DNA from: Epiperipatus broadwayi
Taxonomy: Eukaryota; Onychophora; Udeonychophora; Euonychophora; Peripatidae
Direction of reading: 5' to 3'
NCBI GenBank assembly: GCA_028023455.1
Contig: JAQFVV010000012.1
Span: 4,996,499 to 5,060,498, forward strand
DNA: 64,000 nucleotides
Part shown: piece by piece, positions 47,331 to 60,944 of the stretch
Layout of the letters: the number at the start of each line of letters is the position of its first letter
How positions within the stretch are numbered: the first letter of the stretch is position 1
Position numbers and translations under genes: made by a program
The notes under the pieces: model-generated
Databases searched by the model: none
The model's input: only the letters and a program-made list of their open reading frames with translations
What the model was told of the DNA's origin: nothing

Positions 47331-50300
47331 ATTTATTTTAGTATAGTGTTATGCACTGGGATTATTTTAAATATAATGTATACATTAAGAGTATATATAT
47401 TAACTTACTGCAGAATATCTATTGGCATATATACCCTTCATGTATAATATTGATTTAAAATAAAATTATATATATTAAGTGAAGTTCATTTACAACTTAT
47501 GTACACATATTACATATATTGTAATGGAATTGACCCTCAATCATCAATCAGTGATTGCCTAACACTTAGCTTAACCTTTCAAAATAGTAATACTATCAAT
47601 AAGCAAAAATACCTGTAATATAAATACCATCTGATACTGTACTATTACATGTGAATGTTAGTAGTTATATTCAATCTCAGAATTTAAATTCAGCAATTAT
47701 TATATTATATCATAATAAATTTCCAACCACTAACAATAAAACAGGATATGTGTAGCAAGCATAACATTATGAGTATCAATGTAATATTTATTTATATCTT
47801 ATTTAATACTCTCTAGATAATATCTAGACTCTTAAAAAACAATGCAATATAGTTTCACAAGTTATGACTGAATACAAATGGAAATTTTGATATTGCATCC
47901 AGCACATACTTTAGCATATAAAATGAGCTGTAACAATAGTGTGAAGAAGATATAAGACAATTTTAACATGAATAATATTCACTTGTAAAAACTGCACTAA
48001 AATATAACAAAAATTTTATTACTAAAACTACCCTTTTATAACTATCATAATATGATTATGTGCCTAAATTTGATGTGAGAGTGATGGTATGATTAAAACA
48101 CAGAGGCATTATTTAAACAATAATCAAAACAATTTATTAAACAAAATATTTTGCAAAAATATAGAATAACTAAAGTATATAAAATAATTACATTAATATT
48201 TCTAAAATGCCCTTACATCATAATAACCTTTATAAAAAGTGCTATTAAATAAAAAAATTGCAGGTATGTGAACTGATGTATAATGGATGATGTTATTTGC
48301 ATAAATGCACAAATCAATAAAGAAGGTTGCCTATGGTAAGATTTCTCCCATGTCCTTAGTATTTTAAGAATTACTAAATAAACAAAGATTACTCCATGTT
48401 TTATAAAACCTCAGTATTTTTCATACTCATAATAAATCTTTATAATGTATCATATTATTAATTCTTATTTAGAAGACATTTATCTTTCACTAAATATGTA
48501 TGAAATCCACATGACCCATTTATTCAACATTAAGATCTCAAATAAAACATTATACTCAACCTATAACCATGGAATAATTATCATCTATTAAACTTAGCAG
48601 TATTATAATAAGTACTTTTTAAATATATAATGAGAATAACATTATTCCTTTCCATAAATGTGTACACACTAAAATACCATAAAAAATACATTAATGAAAT
48701 ACGAGGTCTCTAAAACAAAAAAATTTATATCCAATAAAACAACTTAAAATATTATTATCTAAAAGCTATGATATTAAAGGAATAACCTATCTTTAATATC
48801 ATATATTCATTACCACACTAGTTTAAATAAAGAAAACATATTACCAGCTCTTTTTATGATGGATGAAAATGTAAATTAATCCTAAATGCTTACTAATAAA
48901 TTTTTATTATGTACTGCAAATATATATATATATAATAACAAACTATAGATGTAATAGTTATCACACACAAATGTTTATAAATAGTTTTAGTCCATGTCAA
49001 TGTGACCATTTTTACTCCTTCTCATAGATTTTGTATTAATAAATTCCTTCAGATAAGCTCAATTATTATATTTTAAATCTTTAATATTTGCCTCATAACA
49101 TATATCAAAACATTTTGTTACCCATTTTAAAGAATTCATTTCCTAGTTCAGATGAAGCAAAAACAATATTATTAGTATTATAAATCTATTCATTGCACAA
49201 TGTTTTTATTAAAATACTGACAATATTGTTTACAACATATTTTCTTAAAATAATCCATTAAAAGATTAATTAAGTTGGTGATTTCTTAGGCAATTAAATT
49301 TCCCTTTTGAATTTAAGTTAAATAAGTGAGGGATATTGCATCATTTTATACTTCCCATATTTTTCTGGATTTCTCCCCCAAAATTAGCAAATACAGCTAT
49401 TAATTAAATCAACAATTTTGCAGGTGTTTGAATAATGATTTTGAAGATAATTGAAAAATATAATTTAATGCAGTCAAATTAAGATAGCAGGTTAATCATT
49501 CTATAGTTTTAAAATATTGAAGTCCTCAATTATATATTTAAATAATTCCATAGTTTTATAGAAAAAAAAAATTCAAAAACATTTCTTCTTTTAAATTTTC
49601 ATCAGATCCAGAAACTTAAATTATTATTAGAAAATCATTTCAATGAAGGTGATGATCAAGAAGTCCATATCTTCCATTGGTGAACATTCAACCATGTCCT
49701 CCCGGATGACCATTATGGCTTTAAAATGGCAAATTAAGAATTAAAATGACAAAATTCAGTTTTGTTCTTTCAAGTGAAAGAATCAGAGCAAAAGAATACT
49801 GTGCTTTGATGACAATTTTTATATAGTGCTGAGCATGTGATGGAAAAGTGACATGAATTCAAACTCCTTTTTTAGTCAATGCTACTTAGTATGTGTCTTA
49901 GTATGTGTTAGTGTGTGCCTAGCTCGGCTTGACAACAGCTTTCTTCCAGATGATATCATCCTCCTGGTTGCCCTATGTACAGCAAATCGGTCATATTTAT
50001 TATAGAATTTATATGAAAAAATATTTCAAATAAAATTGCTATCCCAACAAATATAATCTTATTTATATTTATTTTTACACTGAATGATATATTATTATTT
50101 TACTAAAACCAATTAACATTTCTAAATTAACTGTTCTCTTATTTTAGATGTTTATTTGTTATCTCTATGGCTTTTCTTAACGAAATTTCTACTTTCTGGG
50201 AAAGTTTTATATCACAGTTATGCACACTAACAAAAATATATACATGCACATTTAAATGTTTCACGGAGATAAAAGTTTGTCTACGTGTATTTTAAATCGA

Positions 50301-50730
50301 ATACAATTCATCAAAATTATAGCTGTGTTACAAAGGATTTATTACTTTATTCAGAGATATTCAACCATAAATTATATCTCTGTGTAATGTGGGACTGATG
50401 CTTTAAATTATTTAATGAATGTTTTTACTTGATCTTAAATTTGGCCACGATTTTTATAATTTAGCAACATATTTTATCAGGTCTTACCTATAATCGCCAT
50501 TTTGGTAACTCTTGGCAATACTGTATTTATATTTACAATAAATTTGAAACGAAAACTCTATTGTTTTTTTAAAAAAATAATGTTGGTTTATTATAATATT
50601 CCTGAACTAATGGGGTTAATATATATATCAACTCTAAGTGTCCGGATAATTTAAAGTACAATATAGTTTTACATTTTCATTTACTGTGTCAATACTCAAA
50701 AATTTAAAAAAATAAAAGATATATATATAT
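47331..50730. other. AT-rich sequence, one GC-richer patch
   Basis: Mostly unassignable. 49880-49990 is GC-richer, with AGCTCGGCTTGACAACAGC, and could be a repeat end or short exon, but neither strand gives a supported frame with splice signals. Confidence 0.4.
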
Positions 50731-50940
50731 TTCATTAAATGCTTTTATTTACTGTGCACTAAAGAGAAATAAAATAATAGCTTCTTCAGCTGCAGTTGTA
50801 GGATTGACTTGATTAATTTTTGGACCGTCCATGCTTTTATTTCAAGTTAAATTTAAAAACTTCAGTTGTGGTTGAAGAAATAATTATTTTATTTCTGTTT
50901 AGCGCACAATCATTTAAAGCATTTAATATAAATTTGTTTT
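50731..50940. repeat. Inverted repeat, arms about 75 bp
   Basis: ATTAAATGCTTTTATTTACT, then GTGCACTAAAGAGAAATAAA and TAGCTTCTTCAGCTGCAGTTG on the left return as the reverse complement on the right (50862-50940). About 50 bp lies between the arms. The arms resemble PLE terminal sequence (a CTGAAGAAGC block), but no complete hammerhead was found. Confidence 0.6.
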
Positions 50941-51370
50941 TATCTCTATTATTAGTTTTTTAAAACAATATGATTTTTTTTTAAAAAAAAACAAAAAAAC
51001 TTAACCATGCTTTTTCATTATACAGAAATTCATTCTTTTTTTTTCAAATTCTGCTATTATTTTATAGTAATCAGTATTAGGAGAATGATATGAATTTTGA
51101 AATTAAGATTGATGTCCTTAACTTTTGACTGAAAATATTTGTTTCTTAACTCTTACACTGAAGAATCGATTTGTTTGATTATGTATCCTTGTGTGAGAAT
51201 TAAAGCATTGAATTTTGTAGCTTCTAGATGTTTGCGTTGCATCTGAATTTTAGGTATTAAAAGAAAATATCAGCTTATTCTCTGGCTTTTGTGTTGCCAT
51301 TCAATATTAGTTTTAATGAATAGATTTTATTTGCTTTCAGATATAATTTTTTTTTTTAAATTCTGTTTGT

Positions 51371-51475
51371 TGTCAAGCATCAGTAGCTGAGAAGTCAGCA
51401 CAGCTGCCTTTCAAGCAGTTGCTTACAGACAGTTGTCGCAGGTTCGCTTCCTGGCCGATGCTTTGACATATTTAT
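51371..51475 (+). mobile_element. tRNA-like SINE (family S1)
   Basis: Begins TGTCAAGCATCAGTAGC and ends GGCCGATGCTTTGACA. These ends pair over about 13 positions. The A-box-like AGTAGCTGAGAAGTCAG, a hairpin (CAGCTGCC and the CAAGCAGTTG side) and the B box GGTTCGCTTCC are present. A T-rich tract precedes it, and no clear A tail or target-site duplication was seen, so it is older than the other two copies. Confidence 0.65.
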
Positions 51476-52003
51476 ATAAAGCTATGTATCTATGAGCTAT
51501 TTGTCTAATGCAGTAGTAAGTAATGAATAATATATGCAAATATGTATATATAATATTATAACTCGATGTCCATAAGATGGTAATGAATCTAATCAGCTTC
51601 ATAACATAATTGCCTGTAGCTCAGATATCCTCATGCTCTAAGTACAGAAATGTTCTATAAGGTAATGCTTTGCAATAGAAAGTGAGTAATATGAACTTTT
51701 TAAGTTCTTTCTTCGTTAACACAAATATCAAATCAAATCAATAGCAATGAAACTCTTAGTGGAATAAATAAAATAACTGTTATAGTATTAGAGAATAGGT
51801 TGAATGATTTGTTATACTGGCTAGCATATTTATTATTAATTTAAATATTAATGTCACAAATATTAATAGAGGTAATAGATTCTGGATTATATTCCAGAAT
51901 TAACAAAGCAAAGCAAAGGTGATGTAGAAGATAAATGGGATTTTATTGTATCTTATACATCATGAATTACCCCAGAACAAAGCATTAAAATATTCTCTGA
52001 ATG

Positions 52004-52031
52004 TTTCGGTAAATCTTGCATACATCATCAG
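52004..52031 (-). ncRNA. Hammerhead-like motif (PLE-2 end)
   Basis: CTGATGA (52025-52031) and GAAA (52004-52007) are intact, with a 17-base spacer in which only GTA and TAC pair clearly. It lies next to CATTCAGAGAATATTT, related to GTTCGGAGAAT beside the eroded motif near 53050. Confidence 0.45.
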
Positions 52032-52801
52032 GGACAATATGTGCTCTAATATTTATTATCTATTTACTACATTGGATTTCTGACTCTGGGTATGACAAAT
52101 AGCAATGGTACAGATAGGTTAAATTATAAATTAACATTTATTTATGACTTAATAAACAATTAAATAGTAATTGGTTAACAATATTCATAAATTAAATAAA
52201 CGATAAATAACATAAAATATCATCACATGGAATTGTTCTATATGAATAATGTACATTAAATAAATAAATAAATAAAAAATAAAATAAAATATCATTACAT
52301 GTACTTAGTTCTGTATCATGGATATGTGCACTAGTTTCAGATAATACAATCTAAGATTTTATTACAAATGTACTGATTTAGGCTCTTACAGAGATGAGAA
52401 TAGATTCAAATACCCAGTCAATGGCAACCCCAATATGTCAAAATCAAAACCAATGCATCTACACTTCAAAATGATAATAATACTGCCAATGATTGCTATT
52501 AATAAACCTATGAAAATTGACTATGATAAGATATGAAATCAAAGAGGGAGTTTGAACTTTAACTCAGCTGGACTATCATATAATTGACCTATAATAAATT
52601 ATGACAATAATTCACTTGAATACCCTTTTATGGCTGATGACAAAGTAAATAAGATGAACATTAAGATAAGGGAAACAATGTACACATGATAATGCATGGA
52701 GACTCTGCTCATACATACATTTATATAATAAAGAGCAATGCTATACCTGTTGATGTATTCATCTGCACATAGGAATAATGAAGAGTAAGTACCCTGAGGG
52801 T

Positions 52802-52818
52802 TTTCTAACTATCGTCAG
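52802..52818 (-). ncRNA. Minimal hammerhead-like motif
   Basis: CTGACGA (52812-52818), a six-base spacer TAGTTA, then GAAA (52802-52805) followed by ACCCTCAGGGT, which can pair with itself as a stem III. The spacer is too short for a normal stem II, so this is probably a deleted relic. Confidence 0.35.
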
Positions 52819-53168
52819 AGCAACTAGCATAACTACAGAATATTCAGTGGATTAACCACCAGCACTGAAATAAACTTAAAGGATATATATAAAACAAAAT
52901 AACTGTGTGTTATAGATACAAATGTAAAACTTTAATATGTTAGAATAAATATGCACACATTAATTATAAATTATAATTCGGATATGATATAAGAAAAATT
53001 ATCTTGAATTAGTCTACGACTAATATCAACAATTTATTAATTCTCCGAACGTTTTCGAAGGCTTATCAAGAAGTACAAAAACACTTATCATTTTCCAATG
53101 ATATACTGATATGCAAATATTCTAAGTAAGCTAGGTGAATATGTAAATTAGATTCAGAGTGCCTCCAC

Positions 53169-53443
53169 TCACCATTTCTTTGACAAGGCGTAAAACGACA
53201 CCCTTTTGCTTAATGCGTGCTCATCCGAGATGATGAAACATGCCTCCTTAATCTTTCTTTGCAAATCACTCTGCTCCCTACATAATACTCTAGGTCCATC
53301 TGGTCTGCATAAATTACCCACAGCTATTGCATGCTGTACAAAAATTGAAGGGTGGGATGAATCAGATAAAGCCCTATTGTATGAATACACATGTTGGGAT
53401 AATCTAACTTGAACAGATGCCTTTGTCTCTCCATAATATCATA
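53169..53443 (-). pseudogene. PLE-2 GIY-YIG endonuclease C-terminal part
   Basis: The frame starts after a TGA with YYGETKASVQVRLSQHVYSYN, containing the second half of the GIY-YIG signature, the catalytic-type arginine (VRL) and a histidine. It continues with VQHAIAVGN and ends with RVLCREQSDLQRKIKEACFIISDEHALSKRVS. The last stretch matches the end of PLE endonucleases, where (R)E-x-(N) precedes the K-R-K-x-x-E-A segment and holds the metal-binding glutamate. The natural end is reached at 53169. The GIY half and the whole reverse transcriptase are missing. Confidence 0.7.
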
Positions 53444-53560
53444 TTCGAATTATAATTTATAATTAATGTGTGCATATTTATTCTAACATATTAAAGGATA
53501 TACAAAATAATGCAAACAATTATTCTGGAGATTAACCACCAGCACAGAAAAAGCCATATA

Positions 53561-54559
53561 ACATTAAAATAGTATTAATACTCACTTTTTTAATAAAATA
53601 GAAATAAAGTATCCTCGTCAATCTGCTAAATGAGAAGGCATATGCAGTTTTACAAATGTGAACTAAGCCCAAAAGATGTAAGAAAACTCTATTATAGGAA
53701 ACAATTAAGATAACAGCTGACCATAGACCAGATAGTATGAAAGAATATTACCTAATATTATAATATGAGTATAAGCACAGAACTCTGGAAAGATGTACAG
53801 GATGAGACCATATGGTGATGATGTGTTATATACATATGGAATTAATCATTAAATCTTTATACAAGTGCTGTTCCTTAAATTAAATCTCTTTAATCCCTAT
53901 ATCTAAGTGAACAAATAATTATTTAATACACACAAGATTATATATACCATGAATTTAACATACTTACAAGAGAATATAAAATACAAATAAAACATAAAAT
54001 GCATGTTCATTAAATTACTACACTAGGTTCAAATACATATTATTTAAATCTATTGGCTATTAGCCAATCAATTAATAGCACATTTCTCAAACTTAATGAC
54101 AAATATAAATTAAATATATTTGTTTAATTATAACATAGAATCTTAAAAGTTGATTGCATGCTTCTTCATCTCCATTTATAATGAATATTTATAAATTAGC
54201 TGATCTACAGTAGGTTCTGAAGATCCAAGATATTTTAAAAGATAGGATATGTATCATTTTACTCAGATTATACTCGAAAGTTAATGAAATGGCATGGCTT
54301 TATTTTAGATGTTATTCCAAAATTAAGATAAATTATTACTTTCATTTATTAGTGCTGAGGACAAAGAGTGATAGTTCAAGTAAATAATTATCCCACATGT
54401 GCTACAACAGCCAAAATAGTTCCTGGTTTGCTGTTATTTCTTTCAACAACTACATTGTAGTTTTAATAAGATAACTCACAATGTTGTTGCTAATCTAAGT
54501 TCAATGTGGAATTATAATTATTTCTTCATCGTTCAAAAACTGGCACACAAAATGCTAAC
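53561..54559. other. AT-rich sequence without recognised features
   Basis: Possibly more PLE-2 untranslated sequence, but no landmark supports that. Confidence 0.4.
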
Positions 54560-54880
54560 ATCATTTCATTCCGCACACATATAACACTACTAGTGGTTTT
54601 TAAAGTCATAAAAGTAAAACATTATCTCCAAATTAAATATAGCATTTCATTCTGCACATACATAATACTCCCATATGTGTTAAAAGTCATAAAAGTAAAC
54701 TTTATCCAAGGTTGAATACAATATCTTATTCCATACATTCATTAACACTATGTATTAAAGTCATGAAAGCAATAATTCATTCAAAGTTAAATATAGTATT
54801 TCATTTTGCACATGCATAACACTATTATATATGTTAAAGTTATGGAGATAAAATTTTATCTAAAGGCTAAATATAGTCTG
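54560..54880 (+). repeat. Tandem repeat, four units of about 80 bp
   Basis: CATTTCATTCCGCACACAT-like blocks start near 54563, 54643, 54724 and 54803. Each is followed by ATAACAC or ATAATAC and a (T)AAAGTCAT(A/G)AAAG block. Units are well diverged. Confidence 0.8.
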
Positions 54881-55806
54881 TAAACAATAAGAATTTTTAA
54901 ATAGACTGACCTTTTAGAACTATTATTCCTGTTGTCACATGCAACAATAATTCCTGTGCATTTCAATTGTAGACCTTGTGGAAGATTATCAGCAGCTAGA
55001 CTCATGGTTAGGAGACCAGATCAGATTTGTTAAGACTTAGCTATACGTTTTGCTATTAACACTTGATAATACTACAATTTAAATTATTTAAGAAAGGTTT
55101 TAATTTAACTTCCTTCTCTGTCTTTAAATTCTCTCTTTTTTTAAAAAAAGAAGCTTTCATTTTCATTATATGTTTAACAGTAAAAAAAAATTAAGAAAAG
55201 CTTTTTACTTTTTTTCCACCTTTGCTGTTACTACAGCAGCTCTTAAAAAAATCTCAGGAAGTTCTATTCTGTTTCTCCACCAATTAAATTTCTTCTCATT
55301 TACATATCTGTTAAAAAAATGCAAAAGAAAAAAAAAGCATTTATCTTATGTATTCTATCAATTAATTAAAGAGAAATTAAATAAATCTTTTAATTAAACC
55401 AAAATAATCTTTAGGATTATTTAAAGAGAAAAACAAATAATAATTATTTGTTTTTATTTACCTTACTGAACTTGATGTAATTGACTGTTGGTTTTCACTT
55501 TCAGGTTAAGCACAGTTTACTTAACTTAGTGTTTGGAAATAGAGCAAAACTAATAGATAAAAGAAAGAAAAAATAAGTAAGGCAAAAAATTGGAATTATA
55601 TGATCTCATTGTTGAATTAATTTGGACATAAGTGTCAAGTACACACAATGCTAGCCATGATAATCAAGTCATCTGGAAGACGATAGAGAAATTTTAGACT
55701 AGTTCTACCAAGCTATATATTTTATACTAAAATATAAGGTTACAATATATATATATATATAAAACAGAAAAAGCAATGGTTACTGACATCATTGAAAAAA
55801 TTAAGA
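54881..55806. other. Unassigned AT-rich sequence
   Basis: A long open stretch at 55170 is lysine- and phenylalanine-rich noise. No feature supported. Confidence 0.4.
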
Positions 55807-55971
55807 ATTAAGAGACTGAAGTGGAGTTGAGTTAGACATATTGCTGGAAGAGATGATAATAAATGGACTATTGAAATTTTAAACGGGATTCCAAGAGATT
55901 GTAAAAGACCTAGAAAAAGACCAGATATGAGATGAATGGGTAAAAGAAGGAAGTATACTAGGAGAGGCTAG
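55807..55971 (+). pseudogene. LINE C-terminal remnant
   Basis: One frame reads IKRLKWS, a TGA where tryptophan is expected, VRHIAGRDDNKWTIEILN, then GIPRDCKRPRKRPDMR, another TGA, and MGKRRKYTRR. This closely follows the well-known end of many LINE reverse transcriptase proteins (R-L-K-W-x-W-x-GH-(I/V)-A-R, then DNRW, then KR-x-RGRP-x-x-RW). Both internal TGA codons sit where TGG is usual, so they are point mutations. No upstream catalytic region is recognisable. Confidence 0.75.
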
Positions 55972-58900
55972 AAATAAAGAAACTGGATTGAATGAGATAT
56001 CTTCATTCATCAGTATATCATTGATGATTAATGGTGTTTTTTTAATTAAATTGTAGATATCATTGATAAACAATTAATATTATTATCCAGACATAAATTT
56101 AATTGTTTATTTTAATAAGATAAATGAATTCAAATGGATTAATACTTAAAGTAAACTGATTTTAGACTGAAACATTTGTATTTATTATAATAAAATCCAC
56201 ATAACAAACAATCATGTAAAATTAACAATAAAATACATTGAGAATATTTATTATGTGTCAAAGAATTTCAAATGTACATCTATAAGAAAATCATGCCTAT
56301 CAAACATTACTTTAAATAATTTGCAATACATAATTTATTTATTTAAAATAGTTAAAAAATTGCAGACAAAGCGCAATGTATACATTAACAATTTTATTAA
56401 TGCATAAGAAAATTTATTTAAAATAGAACACGGACATATTGTAAAACATATACTACAGAAATTAAATGTTTTTATAAAATTTATCAACTTTACACTTCAA
56501 TTAATCACAAATTGTGCATATTACTTCTTAGTTTTATGCAGGAATTCACTCTTAGAGTCTAAAATTTATTTTTTCTAAAAGTCTAAAATTTAATTGAAAA
56601 AATCATTTACTTCATGATAATACTTCTATAAATTTAGTGAACTTCAGAATCATCTGCTAATCATAAAGTTGGAATTATATTTTGTAAAGGAAGTTACACA
56701 AATAATAGCAGAGCATTTTAAATCTGCACATCCAAACTTTTATCGAATATGATAAAATCACTGTAGACTTATTTTGTACTATTTCTAATATCAGTATAAA
56801 CCAACAAATTCCTCTTAAATCTTTTACCATTGCTCTTAATTATCCAGATTTTAATTCTTTTCATCCAATCTGTTCTCAATTTGTTGCATTTTTTCAAATG
56901 ACTTTTTTTATTCTATTTAGACATGTTGAATGTTCCCTTGTACAAAGCAACATCTCTTTTAGAATATCAGTGATTTGTAAATACCTTTTTCATTAGACAA
57001 AATTGTCCTATTATGTAATTTTATTTTGCTACTATGTAAGTTTTAATATAAATTTTTATTAGACATAAAATATAAGCAAATCATCAATAGCTTTTATAGA
57101 AGGGCATTGCAATAACCACTACAAATTTGTTACACCCACAACCATTTATCAAAGATTCAATGTTTGCTCTTTCGATTTGATAATTTAGATGTCTCAGAAA
57201 TAATTATAAGTTGTTAAAAATAGAATATCAAATATCTATTTAAATTTTTAAAATTTGGTAAGCAATTTATTATTAAATTATAAATCATTAATAATATATA
57301 AAATTTTTACATTATCTTATTTTTTATTTTAAACAAAAAAAACTGACTATGTTGTCTTACTAATTTCGCATTTTATTTTTTTTATGAGATTGAAATTATT
57401 AAAAATGAAAACAAAACCACATTGTATTGTGCTTATCAAAATACAGTTGATGATACCACATTTTCAATTCTAACCTATTTTTCCATCAATTTTGAACAAT
57501 ATGAAAAGTAGAAAATAATGTTGTTGGGGTTTTTTTTCCATTTTTTAAAGATTAAACTCTAATTACAAATTTTCGATTTGCCATATACTATTCCATTAAA
57601 AAAATACATTTTAAATATGATGGGTTTTAGAGAATGTTTTATTATTTTCCATGCATTATACTAAGATAACAAACTGAGATATGTATTGTATTTTATTTTC
57701 AGACCTTTTTCTTGATTATATTGATGATATAAAAAAAGCTTCACTTTCCACTTTCAATTTTTATATTTTTTATTCTAGGCATGAATTTAATAAATAAAAT
57801 TAATTTAAAACATAAAATATTATTTTAGGAAACAAGCAAAAATGATTCATAAACAGAAGTAAATTTTCAATAAGGCTTTGTTTTAATCTATAGGTTATAA
57901 AGATACACAGAAATGACTGAACAATGACTAAAACAAAATTTAATATTTTTTTATATGTATCTCATGAAAACTTAACTTCAAATAGTCAAAAATCTATTTA
58001 TAAAATTAAATCGAATATATAATTATAAAACAATTAATTGAATGATTACAACATTTTGATAGCTCTTGATATGAGATGCGTTTAGCTTCTTTAGTTTCAG
58101 ATGTCAGTTAAGTTTTACATGACTAATTTGCCATAAAATTATACAAATTTAATAAAATCAAAATATGTGCCATCTACATATTTTAAAATTAAAATTTAAT
58201 AAAGTTATAAAGAATAATAATAAAAAGATAAATAAATTTTATATAAATTTATTTTATTTTTACATTATAAACATAAAACAATGCAGTACTAATATCATTT
58301 CATCCCTGCTCAATATGATTAGTTTTTATTAGTCTAAAATAATATTTTTCCTTTAAATTTTTTTTATCGTGTGCTGCTAGCATCTATTTTTTATAGTTAG
58401 AATATAATAATTCACAAAAACTCACTTTTAATTAAAATTTCTACCACAGATGTAATAGATTCTAAATATTAATAGTAGGCATTATGCCCATATGCGTACA
58501 TGTAAATTTTCTAAGATTATTGACTAAAAGATCAAAGACTGAAGATTTTAAGACATAACATTTCAATACATCTTGACAAGATGATTCTGTGTTTTTTTTT
58601 TTTTTTTAAAAAGAGAAAAAATAATTTTCTTTTTGAACAAATATTTGTAATTTAAGTTCATATTTATTAATAATTGTAATGCCATCTTAAATTTTCTAAA
58701 CAATTTTTTATTTTATTTTTTTGCTTTAGGAAAAAAATAATTGTTTTTAGGTCTAATCTACTAATAAATTAATATTTTATTACAGAAGTTGAAAATCATA
58801 TATAAAGTGTAAAGAAAAATTGTCTGCATATTAACCAGTATATTAAAAATAAATATTGTAACCAGTCAAAATGATGGTAATAAATGTTCATTTAGTTAAT

Positions 58901-59967
58901 CAACATCCTACTATAATACATATAATATATAAATAAAAATATATGTAATTATACATATTACTACATATAAAATAATTTTATATTTTTTATATAATTGTGA
59001 AATTTAAAAACATTTTTAATACTATAAACAGTAATACAATAATTAATTACAATATGATTATTCTCAGAAGTAAAATATGCATATGAACATTTGATCCATC
59101 ATTTACACACACATATATTATTTTTCCATTTCTAACTCTTTTTGCCATCCTAAATCAAATTTAAACAGAATTATGTTTTGCATTTTGCAATGATATTTTT
59201 ATTAGTTTATTTTAAAAAGTAACTATTAAAAATATAAAATAATATATGTATAAACTGTAGAAATATGTAAAAATATATTCCACAAGAGAATGTAGAGAAT
59301 TATCAACAATTACAGCAAATATTTATTATAAATATTTTTTTAAAGTTTAATTCATATATTTCCTCATTAATAATCTGTTTTTTTTAATTCTTCTTTATTT
59401 TGTGAATAAACTTTTTTTTTATTTGCAATGTTAAAAATGTTTTTAAAAACAGATTAACTTAAAAATCTTAGCCTAGACTTTGATAGATCAAGTAAAATAT
59501 ATAATATGTTCTACATATATTTAGTTTGTGTTTTTTTAAATGTAAACAATAAAATTAAGCAATTCTATTTATTATAATAGAATAAGTAAGTATATAATAT
59601 TATTTATTAAAAATTAATGCTTTAAATCAATGTAAATAATATTAACACTTATTTTTCAATAAACATAACTACTATGATATTAAAATTACACACACATACA
59701 TATGTGTGAGAAATTAATAAACAAAATTAAGTCACATCATGCATAAGAAGACATCTATATTAAAAAATTCTTATTATTCACATTCACAGATACAGAAATT
59801 CTCATAAAAGAAGTAGACTACCAAAATTTTGATAAAATCTTATTCATTCTTATAAAAGCTATAATGTCGTGAACAACTGTTGTATTTTAAGTAAGTATAT
59901 GAATTAAAATATTTCCATTTGTTACTTTATTAAGTAGTTCCTCAATGGTAGTTGGAGAAAGATTAAG
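55972..59967. other. AT-rich sequence without recognised features
   Basis: Four kilobases of A/T-dominated sequence with homopolymer tracts (for example T at 58590-58608). No coding, splice or shared-repeat signal was noticed. Confidence 0.5.
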
Positions 59968-59980
59968 AAAAGTGCATATT

Positions 59981-60477
59981 AAAACAGGCAAAACTCTCCA
60001 TATAGTAGTGCCACTCAGTGTGAGCCAGAATAATCAATGGATGCCAGAAGACTAGTGCATAAAATCCGTATCTAGTGCTTACTCCACAGACTAGTTTCTG
60101 GCTTGTGGCCTTCATCAGTGAGAAATCTTGGATCTGAGAGCACTGTACCTAGATTTTAGGATCCTAAGATCTAGGTGCAATGCTCTCAGATCCAAGTCTC
60201 CTCATTGACAAAGGCCACAAGCCAGAAAGGATTCTAAGATATAGGTGTATTGCTCTCAGATCCAAGACTCATCTATGACAAAGGGCACAAGCCAGAAACT
60301 AGTCTGTGGATATTGGATGAGTAGGCACTAGATAGGGATTTTATGCACAAGCCTTCTGGCATCCATTGATTACTCTGGCTTGCACTGTGTGGCACTACTG
60401 TATGGAGAGTTTTGCCTGCTTTAATAAAAGTTATGAGCAAGCACAAGAAATGGTGATTATGTAATGTTTAGTGGTTT
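59981..60477. mobile_element. R2 retrozyme-like foldback with perfect target-site duplication
   Basis: AAAAGTGCATATT flanks the element on both sides (59968-59980 and 60478-60490). The left part (59981-60170) is antisense R2 from the head through the ribozyme. At a GGATCC centre (about 60168) it turns into the sense strand, which runs to the R2 tail ending GTTTAGTGGTTTA. The sense arm contains a partial internal duplication of the ribozyme region (about 60198-60233 and 60252-60310), and both of those cores are mutated. Confidence 0.85.
60084..60132 (-). ncRNA. Hammerhead motif (R2), core intact
   Basis: CTGATGA (60112-60118), stem II GGC with GCC around CACAA, and GAAACTAGTC (60089-60098) are all intact. 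Stem I is shorter than in the 45.7 kb copy because about a dozen bases are missing on its 3' strand, so activity may be reduced. Confidence 0.7.
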
Positions 60478-60490
60478 AAAAGTGCATATT

Positions 60491-60912
60491 CTTATGTTTC
60501 ATGTTTAATTAACATTTTTGATAAGCTTTCTTGAATGATGATTTGACAACCCCTTGGTATAATATCTAACAGAAAGATTTTAATTTACACACAATCTTGT
60601 TATTTTATGAAATACAAAAGTCCTTCATGGAACCAAAATTTTAACAAGAATGAATCAGATTTCATTGAAACATTGGCAACTTATTTTTGTAAAAAAGAAT
60701 TTCTATGTCTGTGGATGGAGATCTTTTTACAGATTTTAAACAGAACTCTTTGACTCCTGAATGGAAGAATTTTTCAATATGAGGGACTGAAACATAATTT
60801 ATCTCTTTTCTTTTTAAATGACATTTTTTAACAATGAAAATCATCATTATAATACATATAATAAAGAAATTAATAAATAAATCTTAGTACATCAACCAGT
60901 ATGCCAAGAGTA

Positions 60913-60944
<32 letters not shown>

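Larger units (their letters stand above)
51900..53560 (-). mobile_element. PLE-2: composite Penelope-like fragments
   Basis: On the minus strand, a GIY-YIG coding fragment (53443-53169) is followed by AT-rich sequence with three PLE-type ends: near 53041-53075 (CTTGATAAGCCTTCGAAAAC), 52802-52818 and 52004-52031. A 48-bp perfect inverted repeat (52933-52980 and 53446-53493) brackets the coding fragment. Outside that, GATTAACCACCAGCAC occurs in direct orientation at about 52852 and 53531. The region therefore looks like one PLE end inserted in, or recombined with, another. Confidence 0.55.

Noticed and set aside
49880-49990. A GC-richer patch as an exon
   Set aside because: Every frame I read is short or lacks splice signals, and I recognise no protein similarity.
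54560-54880. CRISPR-like array
   Set aside because: The 80-bp units are contiguous and diverged, with no constant short repeat and unique spacers; the window is eukaryotic.
55170-55397. A 75-codon open frame
   Set aside because: Its lysine, phenylalanine and leucine content follows local poly-A and poly-T runs, with no motif or splice context.
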